NCBI RefSeq assembly: GCF_036669915.1
Contig: NC_089319.1
Coordinates: 23,392,524 to 23,456,523 of the forward strand
Direction of reading: 5' to 3'
DNA length: 64,000 bases
Origin: Pocillopora verrucosa
Taxonomy: Eukaryota; Cnidaria; Anthozoa; Scleractinia; Pocilloporidae
Shown piece after piece: positions 49,101-61,600 of this stretch. Numbering within the stretch: position 1 is the first letter of the stretch; each line of letters starts with the position of its first letter. The position numbers were made by a program, and so were the translations under genes. Under the pieces are notes generated by a model that was not told the origin of the DNA, did not search any database, and was given only the letters and a program-made list of their open reading frames with translations.

Positions 49101-52100
49101 TAAGCTACATGCAAGTTGCTGTTCAATGTAAGACTCTTAATACAATACATAATTTAAATAAAACACATTGTAACTGCCCAAGTGATATTTACCAGCCTCT
49201 CTTTATCTCTGTCCTTCTTATCCAGCTTAACAGGTGGGGTTGAATTCCTTGGACTTGGACCATCAAATTTAAAACTACCTTCTCCCTCATCTTGTGCTTA
49301 AAAAAAGGAAGGAAATTTTCTTAAAATGTTGCTTTGGATGATATTGCAAAATGCTGTTTGTTATCATCCTGACCTTAACAATCATACTGTTGATAACCAT
49401 TGACCAGAATCAATCAATATTTATTACAATTAAGTTATCACCACAATCTGATGTATTAAAAAAATTTTCTGAACAGCAATATAGAAATACTGGCCAGGTT
49501 AATGTGCATAGTGTTAAATCTCTGATGACAGCGTACAATATAACTCATAACTGGCAGAAGAACAGTTAAGACACAATTGTTAAGTCATGTACCTTGGAAA
49601 AAATTACAGGTATTTTTATCTTTTTAGAGCATATAAATACTGGCACAAAAGGAAAGTGATTAAATCTATTAAAAAAGAAGTTACATACAAGGTTAAACTG
49701 CACATAATGAATGTTCCTAAAAAATTCGACCTATTCAATAAATATATCATTTGCTAACTTAAGCTTTATGAGGTCACAAATCAAAGAAAATTTTAGGAAA
49801 ATGAGAAAAACATCATGATACCCAATCTTATGAAAGATGTCTAATTTACAAATAAAAATTTTGAAAAGACATCATCTTGCACAACTAGTAGTTGCTGTAG
49901 TTTAAAGCTCAAATGAAGCAATTGACGTGAAAAAATTGACTAAATAAATACACTAAAAGAAAAAGGAATTATACTCTTTCAAGTAAAAATATCTTAAAGG
50001 TTAAAATGCTGATTCCCAGCTAATTTTGAACTGTTTTAGTTTAAATACATATTGCTTCTGTCAGAAAACAATGAAGGCTAAATCAACTTGAAACTTGTTT
50101 GATTTATATTTTTCTTGTTCAAGATATATTGTGACGATATAAGTGTAAATCAGAGTAAACATGAACAAACTATATACATTGTAAAAACAGACAATTTCAA
50201 AACTACAACACCCATCAAATTTAAATTGTACCCTTTTAAAACCCATATTGTGGCGTATAGCAGTGTTTCTCTGCAATATTTTTGGCCTTAATATCACAAT
50301 CACGTGAAAATATTTAAATATTACTTATACTGATACTAATGATTACACTACAATATCCTTTCAAAAAGTGAATCAAAATAATTTAGAGACAAACAATAAT
50401 TCAAATTTCCTGCTGTGTTTGATATCAAAGTTATAAATTTAACTTGATTGCTTGAGCAAATGTTACTTGGAAATTAATTGTGGCTTCAGATTGATCAATA
50501 TTGACTGTGGTAAAATGATCATAGGAAGTTTTTAAATTGTCTTCTACCGACTGAAAAGTGTGATGAGCGAATGCCATTCAAAGCAATCTGGTTTCACTGC
50601 CCTTCATTCAAGAATGCAAAACATTTGAAAACCTATATGAGCAGTACAAAACATTTCAATAAAAGCAAAATAAACCTGATGCTTAAATAAACCAGCCCAG
50701 GCTCCAACCTGACTATTTTTTACAGCCTTTTCAGAACATGACAACATGTAAAAAAGGAAAATATATGTACTATTTCAGTGGACAATTTAATTTCCATTCT
50801 GGCTGTGATTAATTTTTCATTACCTATAGATTATACCGGTAATATTTTGCTTACTCAGACAGGAATTGAAATTTGCCACAGATATATGACGAGAGATTTC
50901 CACTGACATTACAAGCCATCATCAGGTTTCTCAGGGCAAAATAGTATAGCTAAGTTACCATTAAAACATGTAGCTCTGCAAGCCACAATATTTCACCAAA
51001 AAGGCTTTCATGCATTTAAAATTTCTCCTCCTCATACCAGCTGTCAGGAAAAGATAATCTTCACCACAATTCATTAATGTCATTATCATAACACTGAATT
51101 CAAATTGTGTATACTCCTTTCATGATAAGCTTTCTCTGACTTATTGAGGTTGGGGCACCCAAAGACATTTAACTCCTATTTAAATTGAATTTGTAAAATT
51201 TTGAGGTCACATTGACAAGAATGTATGGGAGAAATCATTGCACCAAACTACTAAGAAATCAATGACAATAATTTATGAAACAGGGCCTATCCTTCTTTGC
51301 TTTCAGATCCAGTCTAGAATATTGTTATCACAAAGGAAAGGGAACTTTGCAAGTCCTTTTGAAATACAGTTTATACTGAAAGTAATCATCAAGAAATAAT
51401 ATAACCCAAAATGCTTCCTGGCTATAAATTTAAGTGAACAAGTTTAAAGGGGAAAAACTAACAGAAAGGGTAATGGATAAAAAGATAGACATGAAAGTGT
51501 TTAGACACAATGACTCAATTTTACTTTGCCAAAATATTCTGACTACTGGATAGCTCTTTCATTGAACTCTAGCAAATACCATCTAATTATATGCCCCCTA
51601 TGTTTACATGCACAAATCAACAATAGACATTATTTCCTACAAACTGAATTTACCTTGTCTTCGTTTCCCCTTATCCTTCCTTGCTAACATAGCAAGTTAA
51701 AATGGAAATTCACAAGTACCACAATATGTTGGAAAAACATTAAATTGAGCTTGAAATGACAGTTTCTGTTTCAAAATAGATAACAATTTCCTGTTACTGG
51801 CAAGGTAGCCCTTTCATGAGAAAGCTACAGGTTCATCTCTGAATAACCCGTAATCCAAACATTTTCATCCACACAAAGCTATAAATCAAGAAACCTATCA
51901 ATTACCTGAGAAAGCAAATGTGTGGTATCAACAAAATCTTCCCAAAATATGAATTATTCAAAAGCCAATAAAATCTTACATATTCAGACTAAACTTTTTA
52001 ATTCAAATTTTTAAGTGCCATTTTCATTTGTGCTTCATGCATGTAAATAAGCCTGTATTCTCAATACTACAATGAATATTGCTTCAACAAATGGAACAAG

Positions 52101-55100
52101 AAAGCAAAAAAAGCTACAGACAGCCAATTTAGAACAAAAGGAACAAAATTGGATTCCATAAATTTCAGACATCCTGTTCTGATCAAAACAATTTCCACGG
52201 ATGTTTATTCAATTAAGTCAGATACCCTGTCATCTAGTAAAAGATGTACAGAGAGCTAAATTTGGAAATGAACCTTATAGCAGTGTGCACAACTTTATGG
52301 AAGAAATACTTTAATCAGGCATGTTTAAATCTATTTTTCTTTTGCAATATGTAAGAAGTATTATTCGGAAATTATCTTATCATAATTTGTGAGGAAGTGC
52401 AACTTAAGTGGAAATTTTCTATAGACATAAACTAAATTTATATTTATTTAAAAATATTTTCACCTACTGTACATTCAACTCTGGAAATACACTCAGTATC
52501 AGTCTGGTACACAAACTATATCTTGACACAAAATTTTCATTAAACACTGCAAATTTGTTCAAAGTTATGTATTACAGAGTTCATTAAGAATTTCACCAAT
52601 AAATGTCTCTTCTATCATTTTACACAGAGCACAAACATCAGATACCGAGACAGTTGTAAAACAAATTTGACAACAAAGCAAAAAAAATTGTACATACTCG
52701 TTATGAAAATGTATTTTCATTTACAGCTATACTGTGTTTATCTAATAAATTGAAACAATTACTTTTAAAAACACAATAAATAGCCCTTGGGCATTGCTAG
52801 AAATTTGGGTTTCTTAAAATGCGCTCCCTCTGCAGAGAAATTTGCTATCACTAGTTGTCATTGTTATAAAAATAGTCTTGACATGCCTTTACGTCAGAGT
52901 CACCACTTTCACCTTGAACTTTCCATTTCAAGGTGCAAGCAGGTAATGCAGGGTGAACAAGATTTTGGGATGATTTTTTAGCACATGGTGCAATCATGCA
53001 GGAGAGCTCCTCATTACTCTCTGGCAGAGGTAAGGGGACTTGCTTAATTCTCTTCAATTCCTTGTTCATGATAGCTTTCATTATCATGGCTGACATTGAG
53101 ACCCTTCTACCAGTATTTTGGGGATGACTGTGAGCATATACAACATTGTGGCTATGAGAGAAAAGCTTGAAAAGGACATTTGACACACTCCTACATTCAC
53201 AGAAAAACACCAAACAACTTTGATTGTTTTCATTTCTTTCTACTTAGAGAGCTGGCCTTTTGAGCAATATCATTTTAAATGCTGAATGGGCAACTTGGTA
53301 GAGCAAATGTTTATTGTTTAAGAAACAGTTAACTGTAACTCCCTCACAAACTGTGGACAATTGTTACCATAACATACACCATGTGCTTTGCTATCTGCAG
53401 AAGAGCAAGTTATCTTCTAAACAGTTTGATCTTTAAACAAAACTATATATGAGTTAATTAACAGCAAAAGACACTGTAAATCCTTTTTGATACCCTGCAG
53501 AAACACAAAACTTTCCCAGTGAAGGAGAAGGTGCTGATAACTATGTTCTTGATCTGATCTTATAGCTAAGGTTTGCCAGATTTCTCATTGCTCAGGCTAA
53601 CACACAGATTTTCAGGATTTTAAAAAAAAAAATCATAGAAATTTGAGGCTTAAACCGATCCAAAAATTTATTTGTAGGAAAAGTACAGATAACAAGAAAA
53701 GAAGAGTTTTGAGGCATCAGGCACACTTAAAGAATTGTCTAAGCCTGTAACTTACCCAGTGGACTTGACTGTGTGCTGCGGTCTTCTTCACCATTTTCAA
53801 TGTTAGATTTTCCTCGAGATAAACTTCCCAGTAGAAGTGCTGTGTCAGCTGAAGTGAAAAGAAAAATAACACTATTTTGAGCCACCTCATTTTTTCCAAA
53901 AATAAAAACCACACTAATTGATCTGTTGTTGCATGAATGTCTTATGTTTAGAACCTTTCCGCACTAGCCAAAAGAGTTGTTCATTTAGACAAATTTTCAA
54001 TCACTTGCAACAAAATTTGTCCTGGGTAAAAACTGGACAAAATCAACTAAATAAACAAATCCCTGTGAAACTTGTCTATCATTTGTGGTAAAAGCTACTA
54101 CTGGTGAGTAATTGAACTGAAATCAGATTACTAGAAAGGCAAAAATTGTCTTTTAATGCAAAACTCAGGGATTATAAATTTTTAAGATGATTTAGGATAA
54201 ATCCTTGAAATTGGAGGTGGAATCCTTTGAAAAGCTATTCTGGCCAGTCTTATGAACGAATGACACCGCTGAGACGTTGATGGAATTTGGCAGCTTCAAA
54301 CACTTTTGATGTGGATGCAACAGACAAAACAAAAATTTTGTCACGTCAAAATTTTTTTTTTTTTTAATTTTTTTTGGACAATTCTAGTTTTGTTCACTAG
54401 TGCAGAAAGGCCCTTGGCAAAGTTACATGTTAAATTTTAAGTTACAAGAGCAGGCTGCTTGAATTTTCTTTGAGGTTGCAATGAACCCTTTAGTCTAAGA
54501 TAAGCAAATCTTTAGGTATACAATGCTGTTTTTACCCATCGTGCAGTCTCAAACAATTCAAAGGATAGAAATCAAAGTTTTATGCAAAACTTATGACAAA
54601 ATTTCACAAGAGTAAATGATTAAGTGTCACAAAAACAATCTGCATTCTTCTTGCAAACTACTTTATAATTGAGAAAGGTGTTTTTTGTCTGATCACAAGC
54701 ATGGGACAAAGAAAAACTTTTGAGTCCCCATGAGGAATCAAAACTCAGACCTTTGGATTCAGCACTTCAATGCTCAACTACTGAGCCACAGAGACTACAG
54801 TGAGCAAGGACTATTCCAAAGTTCTTATGACACATCCTGTATACTGCTAGAATCAACAATGTCAATAGCGTCATGTTTGTAAACAGAATAAGAGAGATGG
54901 TTAGTTTTGAGCTCAGTAAAGAAATATATAGATTTCATAGTTCCTTAATCAAAGGAATTATATAATTCCTTTATATACAAAAAAAGGTTTTTTTGCAAAA
55001 CTTATGGCAAAATTTCACAAGAGGAAATGATTAAGTGTGACTATAACAACTTGCATTCTTCTTGCAAACTACATTATAATTCCACTGTGAATATATGAAA

Positions 55101-56747
55101 GTCAAATATTATTGAACTGCAGATAAAGATGTGAATAGGAAATCGATCTTCACACTAATGAACATTACTTGAGCAGTAGTGAAAATAAGGCTTGATAAAA
55201 ACTCAGCCCTGTTTGGGATTTGAACCCATGACCTCTGCAATACAGGTGCAGAGGTTACTGAAAGAATAGGTAATTTTGACATGCTTAACAACAGACTGGA
55301 AAACATGTGAAACTTCCAACCACTCTTCTCAATCTTTCACCTTTTCTTCTTTATTTAATTTTTTTAATCACTAAGTTGATATTATTGCAAGCCTTTTTCT
55401 GGCTTGATGCCTGCAACAGGCCACTCTCTTGAGAAAAAAATTAATATCCTAAGTCACTGAATGTTTGGTACATTAAAGGAGAAATTTTCCTTGATTCTAT
55501 AAGTGCAGTAAATATCAAAAAAAATATAGGCAACAAAGTGTGACATCACTTCAAGGCTGGGGATGACTAACACAGATCTCAAAAAAACAGCAACACAATA
55601 TGGTTATGACAGTGTTCAATAACACAGGACCCCAAAACTCAAGCAAGACTCACATAAATATCACATCAATTCAACTCCAAGCACAGGAAAAGAGAATTGT
55701 ATAACCTCTCTACAGACAAATAAAAAACAAAAACTACTTCAGCAAAAACAAAGCGATGCATAGCTTTTCATGCAAACCTTGCCACCTCCAGTTAGTATTC
55801 AAAATAACCACAGGTTACAGCATTCATATGAGAAAATCTTGACAAGCTGGGAATCAAAATAAGACACTAACTTATAACTTTAAGTGAAGCATTATGTGGA
55901 TTAATAGTGAAGTGTTACTACCACAAATACTGCCTGCCTTGTTAAAAAGTTTGGATTCCCTGAAACACATTCAAGGCCAAAGCATATGTTAAGCACATTA
56001 TCATAACAATTAAATGTTGTGGTTATTTAGACTCAGAAACAAACTGTTTTTGAGTTATTAAAGATACATGATAGCCAAATATATTCTCTGAACATCACCT
56101 CTCTTCAAATATCTCTTAGTAGAAGATAAAGTTTTATCCACATAACCACTTGCTATAAGCAATAGACTTAAAGCTCCAAACAAGGTATTCAAATTTACAT
56201 ATAATGTCAATGCTGTATTTCTTATCAGAGATGCAAATAAACTAATGTTAAAATCATACACAATGAGTTGACTCATTCTCAATTCCAATAAAAATAAGTG
56301 GAAAAATGTTATCGGGGAGTGATGCTGACACTAAATCAATGCATTTGTGATCCAGTGTAAAATTTATCGCTATCTAAAAATACAGAACACCACCGAATGA
56401 TTGAGTGTGTTAATTTCCGAAAAGATGTCTATATTTCCTTAAACCTAAAACGTACAAGTGACATATTTATAAGCTGCTCTCGACCAGAACTTTTAACTGA
56501 TAACCAAGGCATACAAGGAAATCAAAAAGCCTTTTAACACAATATTCTACTGATTCAAACAACTGAGAAAGGCCGTGTCGAAAATCTCACTTTCGATATT
56601 AAAACTTAGTCAATACACAATGCTCAATGTTGTTTTGAGACACTTACCGAGTGAAAACGAACGAAACTTTTTTCGTTTTGGGGTGTTTTTGATTTTCTTT
56701 CCTTCTCCAACATCTGCTTTGGACTCTTCGTCGTTATTAGTCGACAT
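40501..56747 (-). CDS. Oxysterol-binding protein-related protein, ORP5/ORP8 type (25 exons, about 905 aa)
   Basis: Tail-anchored ER protein that exchanges phosphatidylserine for PI4P or PI(4,5)P2 at ER-plasma membrane contacts. Exons: 56648-56747, 53756-53848, 51654-51683, 49193-49296, 48654-48731, 48155-48256, 47975-48055, 47634-47841, 47345-47417, 47188-47258, 47015-47043, 46697-46751, 46356-46435, 45822-45887, 45471-45583, 45130-45211, 44756-44948, 44335-44433, 43805-43902, 43414-43503, 43269-43316, 41664-41776, 41480-41522, 41149-41303, 40501-41014. They sum to 906 codons. PH domain about residues 155-275 ([28 protein letters not shown]), acidic linker, ORD from about 391 with [14 protein letters not shown] and the EQVSHHPP fingerprint (about 486-493). 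The tail holds a basic/Ser-rich stretch, an acidic stretch and a final membrane helix ([18 protein letters not shown]). PH plus C-terminal anchor is specific to ORP5/8. Introns hold Penelope-like, SINE-like and telomere-like repeats. Confidence 0.95.
41923..41964 (+). repeat. Left arm of 42-bp perfect inverted repeat of the Penelope-like insertion
   Basis: This segment is the exact reverse complement of 43043-43084. On the minus strand it is the 3' terminal sequence of the element, immediately inside the target-site duplication. Confidence 0.9.
41990..42026 (-). ncRNA. Hammerhead-like ribozyme motif of the Penelope-like element
   Basis: On the minus strand CTGACGA (42020-42014) is followed by a short hairpin (GGGC, loop TAAC, GCTC), then GAAA (42000-41997) and CGTC. 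This matches the core order of hammerhead ribozymes, which Penelope-like elements are known to carry in their terminal repeats. One extra A precedes stem II and stem III is minimal, so self-cleavage would be weak or need a dimer. Confidence 0.55.
43043..43084 (-). repeat. Right arm of 42-bp perfect inverted repeat of the Penelope-like insertion
   Basis: Exact reverse complement of 41923-41964. About 52 bp of further sequence, including the small palindrome GTTTCTTTAGAAAC, separates it from the right target-site duplication. Inverted terminal copies are typical of Penelope-like insertions. Confidence 0.9.
46945..46982. repeat. Short interstitial telomere-like repeat (CCCTAA)n
   Basis: Imperfect CCCTAA units (CTAACCCTAACCTAACCCC and continuing) run for about 38 bp in the ORP intron between exons 47015-47043 and 46697-46751. 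This equals the TTAGGG animal telomere repeat on the other strand. Confidence 0.8.
50890..50930 (-). ncRNA. Hammerhead-like motif in an ORP intron
   Basis: Minus strand: CTGATGA (50925-50919), an 18-nt spacer (TGGCTTGTAATGTCAGTG), then GAAA (50900-50897) and a TCTC following. The box order and spacing resemble the motifs at 39091 and 41990, but the sequence is a different family. No adjacent coding remnant is visible. Confidence 0.35.
54576..55080. repeat. Pair of about 95-bp direct repeats (54576-54670 and 54986-55080)
   Basis: The two segments share CAAAACTTATG, CAAAATTTCACAAGAG, AAATGATTAAGTGT and GCATTCTTCTTGCAAACTAC with scattered mismatches. Each lies downstream (minus strand) of a tRNA-like head, so they are best read as bodies of two related SINE copies. 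Confidence 0.7.
54721..54800 (-). mobile_element. tRNA-derived SINE-like head 1 in ORP intron 1
   Basis: Minus strand shows an A-box-like TGGCTCAGTAGTTGAGCA and, at tRNA spacing, a B-box-like GAGTTTTGATTCC. It is followed on the same strand by a body segment (54670-54576) that is repeated 410 bp away. Confidence 0.55.
55201..55260 (-). mobile_element. tRNA-derived SINE-like head 2 in ORP intron 1
   Basis: Minus strand contains a near-consensus B box GGTTCAAATCCC (55226-55215). The A box region is diverged. Downstream on the same strand lies the second copy of the body repeat (55080-54986). Confidence 0.5.
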
Positions 56748-57704
56748 TATCCAAACAAAACTTAGGAGAATGCCGATAGAAAGCTCATAACCAGATTTGC
56801 TCTGTTCCTAACAGCGACAAATGGGAACCAGTTCCGTTGGCTTACCGCAAAAAGGTTCTGGGACTATCCAACCCTTTGCATCTCACAAATAATTCATTTC
56901 CTCTTTAACGAGATCGCAGACGGCAATATTTTGCTACTTGGTTCGTAAAAACAGCTATATTTCTTTCTGTGGAACCCCCACAGATTAGGACAAAGGAAAA
57001 CAGTCAATAGTTGTTCAGCGCAAAAGAAATTAAGGCAGATGCAGTTGGTTCTATGCAAATTCAAAACCGAAAATTTTTTAGGATGTTTTAAGCTCACCTT
57101 CCTGAAACACTGATTCTTCCCTGTAAGCGATAATCACATTTTTTATTTAAGCAAAGAAATAAAAACCTTTACACATAGATAATCAAATATTATTTTCGTG
57201 AGAACTAAGTCGTTACCAAGCTGAAGAGCGTCGCTAACTCTTCACAGTTAATTGCCGATATATTTAAGAGGAGTCACCATTTTAAAATGATTCACCATGT
57301 GGAAAATGGAACGTAAAATTAATGTACTTTAAGGGAGGGCACAGTCAGTAAGGAAAACACGAACCCTCTACTCAAAAATATGTCACTGCTCGCCAACAAG
57401 TTCATATTTGGTGGTGTGTCTAACTGACTCGAGCACAACAAGACTTTGAACATAACAAACAAACTATTTCGTACGTTTTGAGCAAAAGATTATACAGAAT
57501 TTTATGACAATTACCATAATCAATTGGGAAAAGTATAAAGAAGGGTAACATTTGTATAGATGAGCATCGTTACCTACGATCTTGGGGATGTGTGATCCCA
57601 GGGTTGGGTGGGAGTCAATTGGGCGATCTCTCCCTAGTCATAAATGTATTCCCAGAGGATCACAAGAGAACAAAATAGAATAAGGGAAGAAAAAAATTAG
57701 GCAC

Positions 57705-57732
57705 CTTTCTCCTCGTTCTTTCGTGAACTCAT
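57705..57732 (-). CDS. Candidate alternative first coding exon of the ORP gene (c)
   Basis: ATG followed by nine codons (MSSRKNEEK) and a phase-1 GT donor (AAAG/GTGCC). Phase 1 matches ORP exon 2 at 53848, so it would splice in frame. It lies 1 kb upstream of the exon used in the main model. Support is limited to start, donor, phase and position. Confidence 0.35.
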
Positions 57733-58252
57733 TTCTGGGTGCGATCCACCGACTGGCTTGGCTGACCAAGACCTGAACGGTCGGTTTGCAATTCAACTTA
57801 CTTCAATATGGCGGCCTATGGCAACTCAACTCAGTAGAAATTTGACGTCAATTTCCAAGCCAGAAGAGATTGACAAAGACTGTACTATGCATATTTTAAA
57901 GCAAGTCAATGTTGATTTTATGCTATAGGCACTGGAGCGAAAGCCTTCGGTCTTAGAAAGTAAAAGAGGTTTGGAAGCGGCCAGTTGTCGGTGATCGATC
58001 ACAAATATACCGGCGAAAGAAAATATGCGCGCCCGCTGTATACACAAATTTTACGTTTTTCCATGTCATTACGACATTTCCGGTGAAACCTTGAGATGCG
58101 ACCTCCCACCAACAAAATTCAAGAATAACTGAGAGCTATGATATCAGTAATATTGTCCGATAGAAGCTGCAAATATGGAAATTGACCCTTCAGGTGCTCG
58201 AATACAAACACAAATTGCCGAACAAAGAATCCTTAAGGGTTTTATTTCATAC

Positions 58253-58625
58253 CATGGTGTATCGGAACAAAACCAGCCGCCAACGAGTCTTCGATCTCAC
58301 TGCAGTCGCTTTCTGCAGAGCTGTCCGTCTGAAAATGACAAACAGAAGAAATTTATGTGTCACTTGATACTCTTAAAATATAACTGGCATAATAATTATA
58401 AACATTCATTCTGTAGCAACATAAAGTTTACGTAGACTGTACAAAAACCACAGCATTAAAATGAATAACAAGTCGTCACATTGTTTTGGTTACAGGACTT
58501 ACATCGTGACCACTCATTCCCGTGGTAACTGGTTCGGTTAAACCCCTTTCTTGCTCAAATTCGAACGGATTGTCGTCGGACGCCCTGATCCTTGGCGTGA
58601 ACTGCGTAGAGTTGTTGAGATCCAT
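58253..58625 (-). CDS. Candidate alternative first coding exons of the ORP gene (b)
   Basis: Two minus-strand exons: 58503-58625 (ATG, 41 codons, beginning MDLNNSTQFTPR, donor GAT/GTAAGT) and 58253-58328 (acceptor TTTTCAG, acidic/Ser-rich TDSSAESDCSEIEDS, donor CATG/GTATGA). The second ends in phase 1, as needed to join ORP exon 2 (53848). Joined to exon 2 this would give an ORP of about 938 aa with a longer acidic N-terminus, comparable to the long vertebrate ORP8 N-terminus. No other minus-strand gene follows that could take these exons. They could instead be a separate small gene. Confidence 0.5.
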
Positions 58626-61600
58626 ACCACTTCGCCTGCTTTATCCTGCGTCAATGGCTTACAACTAACGTAATGCACATGTAAATTTTCCCTTGTAATC
58701 CCGGGAGAGCAGTAAACCACTGAATAAATTAACAAAACATCGACTCTCGGGGGTAGTGAACGTTATTATTGCCGTTTCTATGAAACATGGTAATGGTCAA
58801 GATATCAAATCTAAACAAACAAACAAAACTAATCAGGCGAAGTTCTTCCCAGCGACATAATGATTATGGTAACTATTGCTGGCGTTACTTGGTTGTTTTT
58901 TTTCTTCTGTTTGCAACGCCAGATGGGAAATTGCCGAACATTGTCTTCTGATTCTGATTATCTGATTATCTGTATGCTGCCAGAGTAAGAGTAACCAATG
59001 TCGAGCGTAGTTTGAAGCAATCATTGAAACAATGACCAGGCTCTGTCCAGTAATTTGAGGATGACGTCAGCATCAGACCCTTGTCTGTTGAAAGTAATGC
59101 TGTATTGCAAAGTTGTCCACGAGAACCCTACGAGGACAAAGGCTTTAAAACAAAGTACGCCTTGTCTATGATGAATTGTTATGGAAAATAATTTCCATTA
59201 TCTAGATCCCTTTACCATCCCTTTGTGTCCGCCCTTCAAAGATTGTAAACATTCGAGCAAGGTAAAATCGCTGAGCTATTTAGGCGGTAAAATGAAACCA
59301 GCGAACGTAATCATAAGAAGTCCCGACTTAGGAGGTTTAAGCTGGCTGTCGAGCCAGGAAACAACCTCATACCTGACATACAGTATGAGACTTTCTAATC
59401 TTGCCTGAATCTCTGTAGCACCACCAAGCTTAAGCAATCTGCACTGCCCTTGGAAAATCCAAAGGGTGCGTGAAGTATATTGTGACCTTCAAGAAAATCT
59501 CGATATCACGGCACAAATGATGAATCTGACACCATCAGCTAAAGTTGAATACGATAAAACAGACTGTTCTTTCAGCCCAATGGCCAGATGATACCTTCGT
59601 TAGCTTCTCCCTCTCGCGCCTCTTAGAGATGTAGCAGTCAGCAAGGGTCCTCGAGAAATTGATACGGAAAAAGCTCCGAAGTAGAAAAAGAATAAGTTTT
59701 TCTTCGTCATTTTTGTTGGCGTGCATGACTAATTTTTGCTTTTTTTTCCTTGCTTTTTTCTTTTATTTCTGTAAAGGTACTTTCATTTATTTAATAATAT
59801 TGGCATCGATGACTGTAACGAAACTAAGTGCTAGATGGTTAACAACTTTTATTTATTTGTTCCTTTCCAATGTCTAACGGTCTGGCAATTACTTACGTTA
59901 AATTGATGAAATAAACCTGCTCTTGAAAGGTAATTTCAAGAAGAGGACTTGTTAAGGACTGTGTACAGTTGCCGATTACTCTCCAAAAGAAGCTGATTGG
60001 TACACAGCCTACATAAGTAAAAGTTTAGCGTGTGCAAAGATTAAAAGATCAAAAGAAAATCGGTACACAGCCTACATAAGGGAAGTTTTAGCGTTGAAAG
60101 ATTAAAAGATTAAAGGCTAGTGATGATGGTCGCCACGGATTAAACATCCTTGGTTCCAAGAAAACTACGGAAACTCACTTGCGCTCTGTATTGGCTTGTA
60201 CTGAGAATCTTTTGGTAACTTCACACATGATGTTAATCAAAGCTATTATTTGATCACCAGAATATAATGATTAATATTGCTCAGGTTCAAAGTACGAATA
60301 CTGCGGAAGTGAGTGTGCACAGTTAGCTAGAAAAGCAGCCACGAAAATGATAATAATGAAGGACATTATAATACTTCCTGCTGTGGATTACTTTCCTTTC
60401 ATTTTAAATTCACCAAGTGGCAAAAATTCGTGTAATTCATAAATGATCTTAAACTGGAACATCCTATCGTGACAAAAAGGCCAAATTCCCTAAGCTAAAT
60501 GTATGATTGATTGATCATGGGGATGAAAACGAAGTTTTCCACAAAGACATATACATCAGGTGATACATGTCTATCAAAATTGGGGATGAAAGATGTTTGA
60601 CACTGTTCCGTCTTTTCCCAGAAATCAGTCATTTTAGACCCACATGAGCAAACTGCAGTTCCCGGACTGAATATATTTTCCACATGCTTGATATTGAATA
60701 CTTGTTATCAGTCCAAAGAACACGCTATTTCACGTGAAGTTCATTTGTTCTTGATGGATTCAAAGCGTGTCGCCATTGTATTGTAATTTCTCGTGACAGG
60801 GACATTTGCTAGGAATAAAAAAAAACTTCGATTGCATCATTGAATTTTTAAGATAAACAAATGAAAAATTGGTTAATCTCATAGTGGTTTCAAGTGGTTT
60901 CAGATTCGACTTTTTTCGCTAAATGGTCAAGGTCGCAAAGATCTTAAGTGCAACATCGAAAGTTTGCTGTAGTTGGAAGCTTATCCAGTCTTATTCCTGA
61001 CGTAACAGGAGTTTCTAAGAGGTTACGAAGCGCCGGGTGAGTGAAATTCTGGCTTTGTAGGTTTTTCTTTCAACGATTGTCATATTCACTTGACGGTATC
61101 ATTCTTGAGTGTGGTCTGAAAGTTTGTCCGCCATGCAGCTCGTCGGTTTACTCTTGCGTTTGAGTTTACATGTTCACCGCAGTCCTGCCAAAACCAATCC
61201 TACGGCGTGTTTGCTTAAAGAGCCTCGGGATTAAGATTAAGTGTTATCCACGTAAATTATAAGTAGCATTATTAGCTTTGTGTTGATAAAAGGTTAATAT
61301 TTACGGAGAAAAACCTCTCCCGTTGCATGTTTCGCACCTAAACTTGTTCTTTATAACGGGTAGTATATTTCGTTCGACTGTCAGAGATTCCACTGATACA
61401 AAAGCTGGTCAACATAACGAAATCAGTCGGCCTTCAGTTGCAAGGCCAGCTTCACCAAAAAATGATTTCATATTTACTAACTTAATGGTTGCCTTTGTCC
61501 CCTTATTTTGGCTTTCACGGTCCCCATGACCCTGATATGAAAAAGCAATGAAAAGCACCGAAGCCTTGACCTTGGCTACAACGAAAATTGGAGGGAAATT

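Noticed and set aside
54721-54800. Functional tRNA gene
   Set aside because: A and B boxes are imperfect and I cannot draw a full cloverleaf with an acceptor stem; a SINE head is more likely.
57098-57120. 23-nt micro-exon with acceptor CTTACAG and donor AAG/GTGAGC between the ORP alternative starts
   Set aside because: Its length would shift the phase-1 frame from exon 57732 so that it could not join ORP exon 2; at most a 5' UTR exon.
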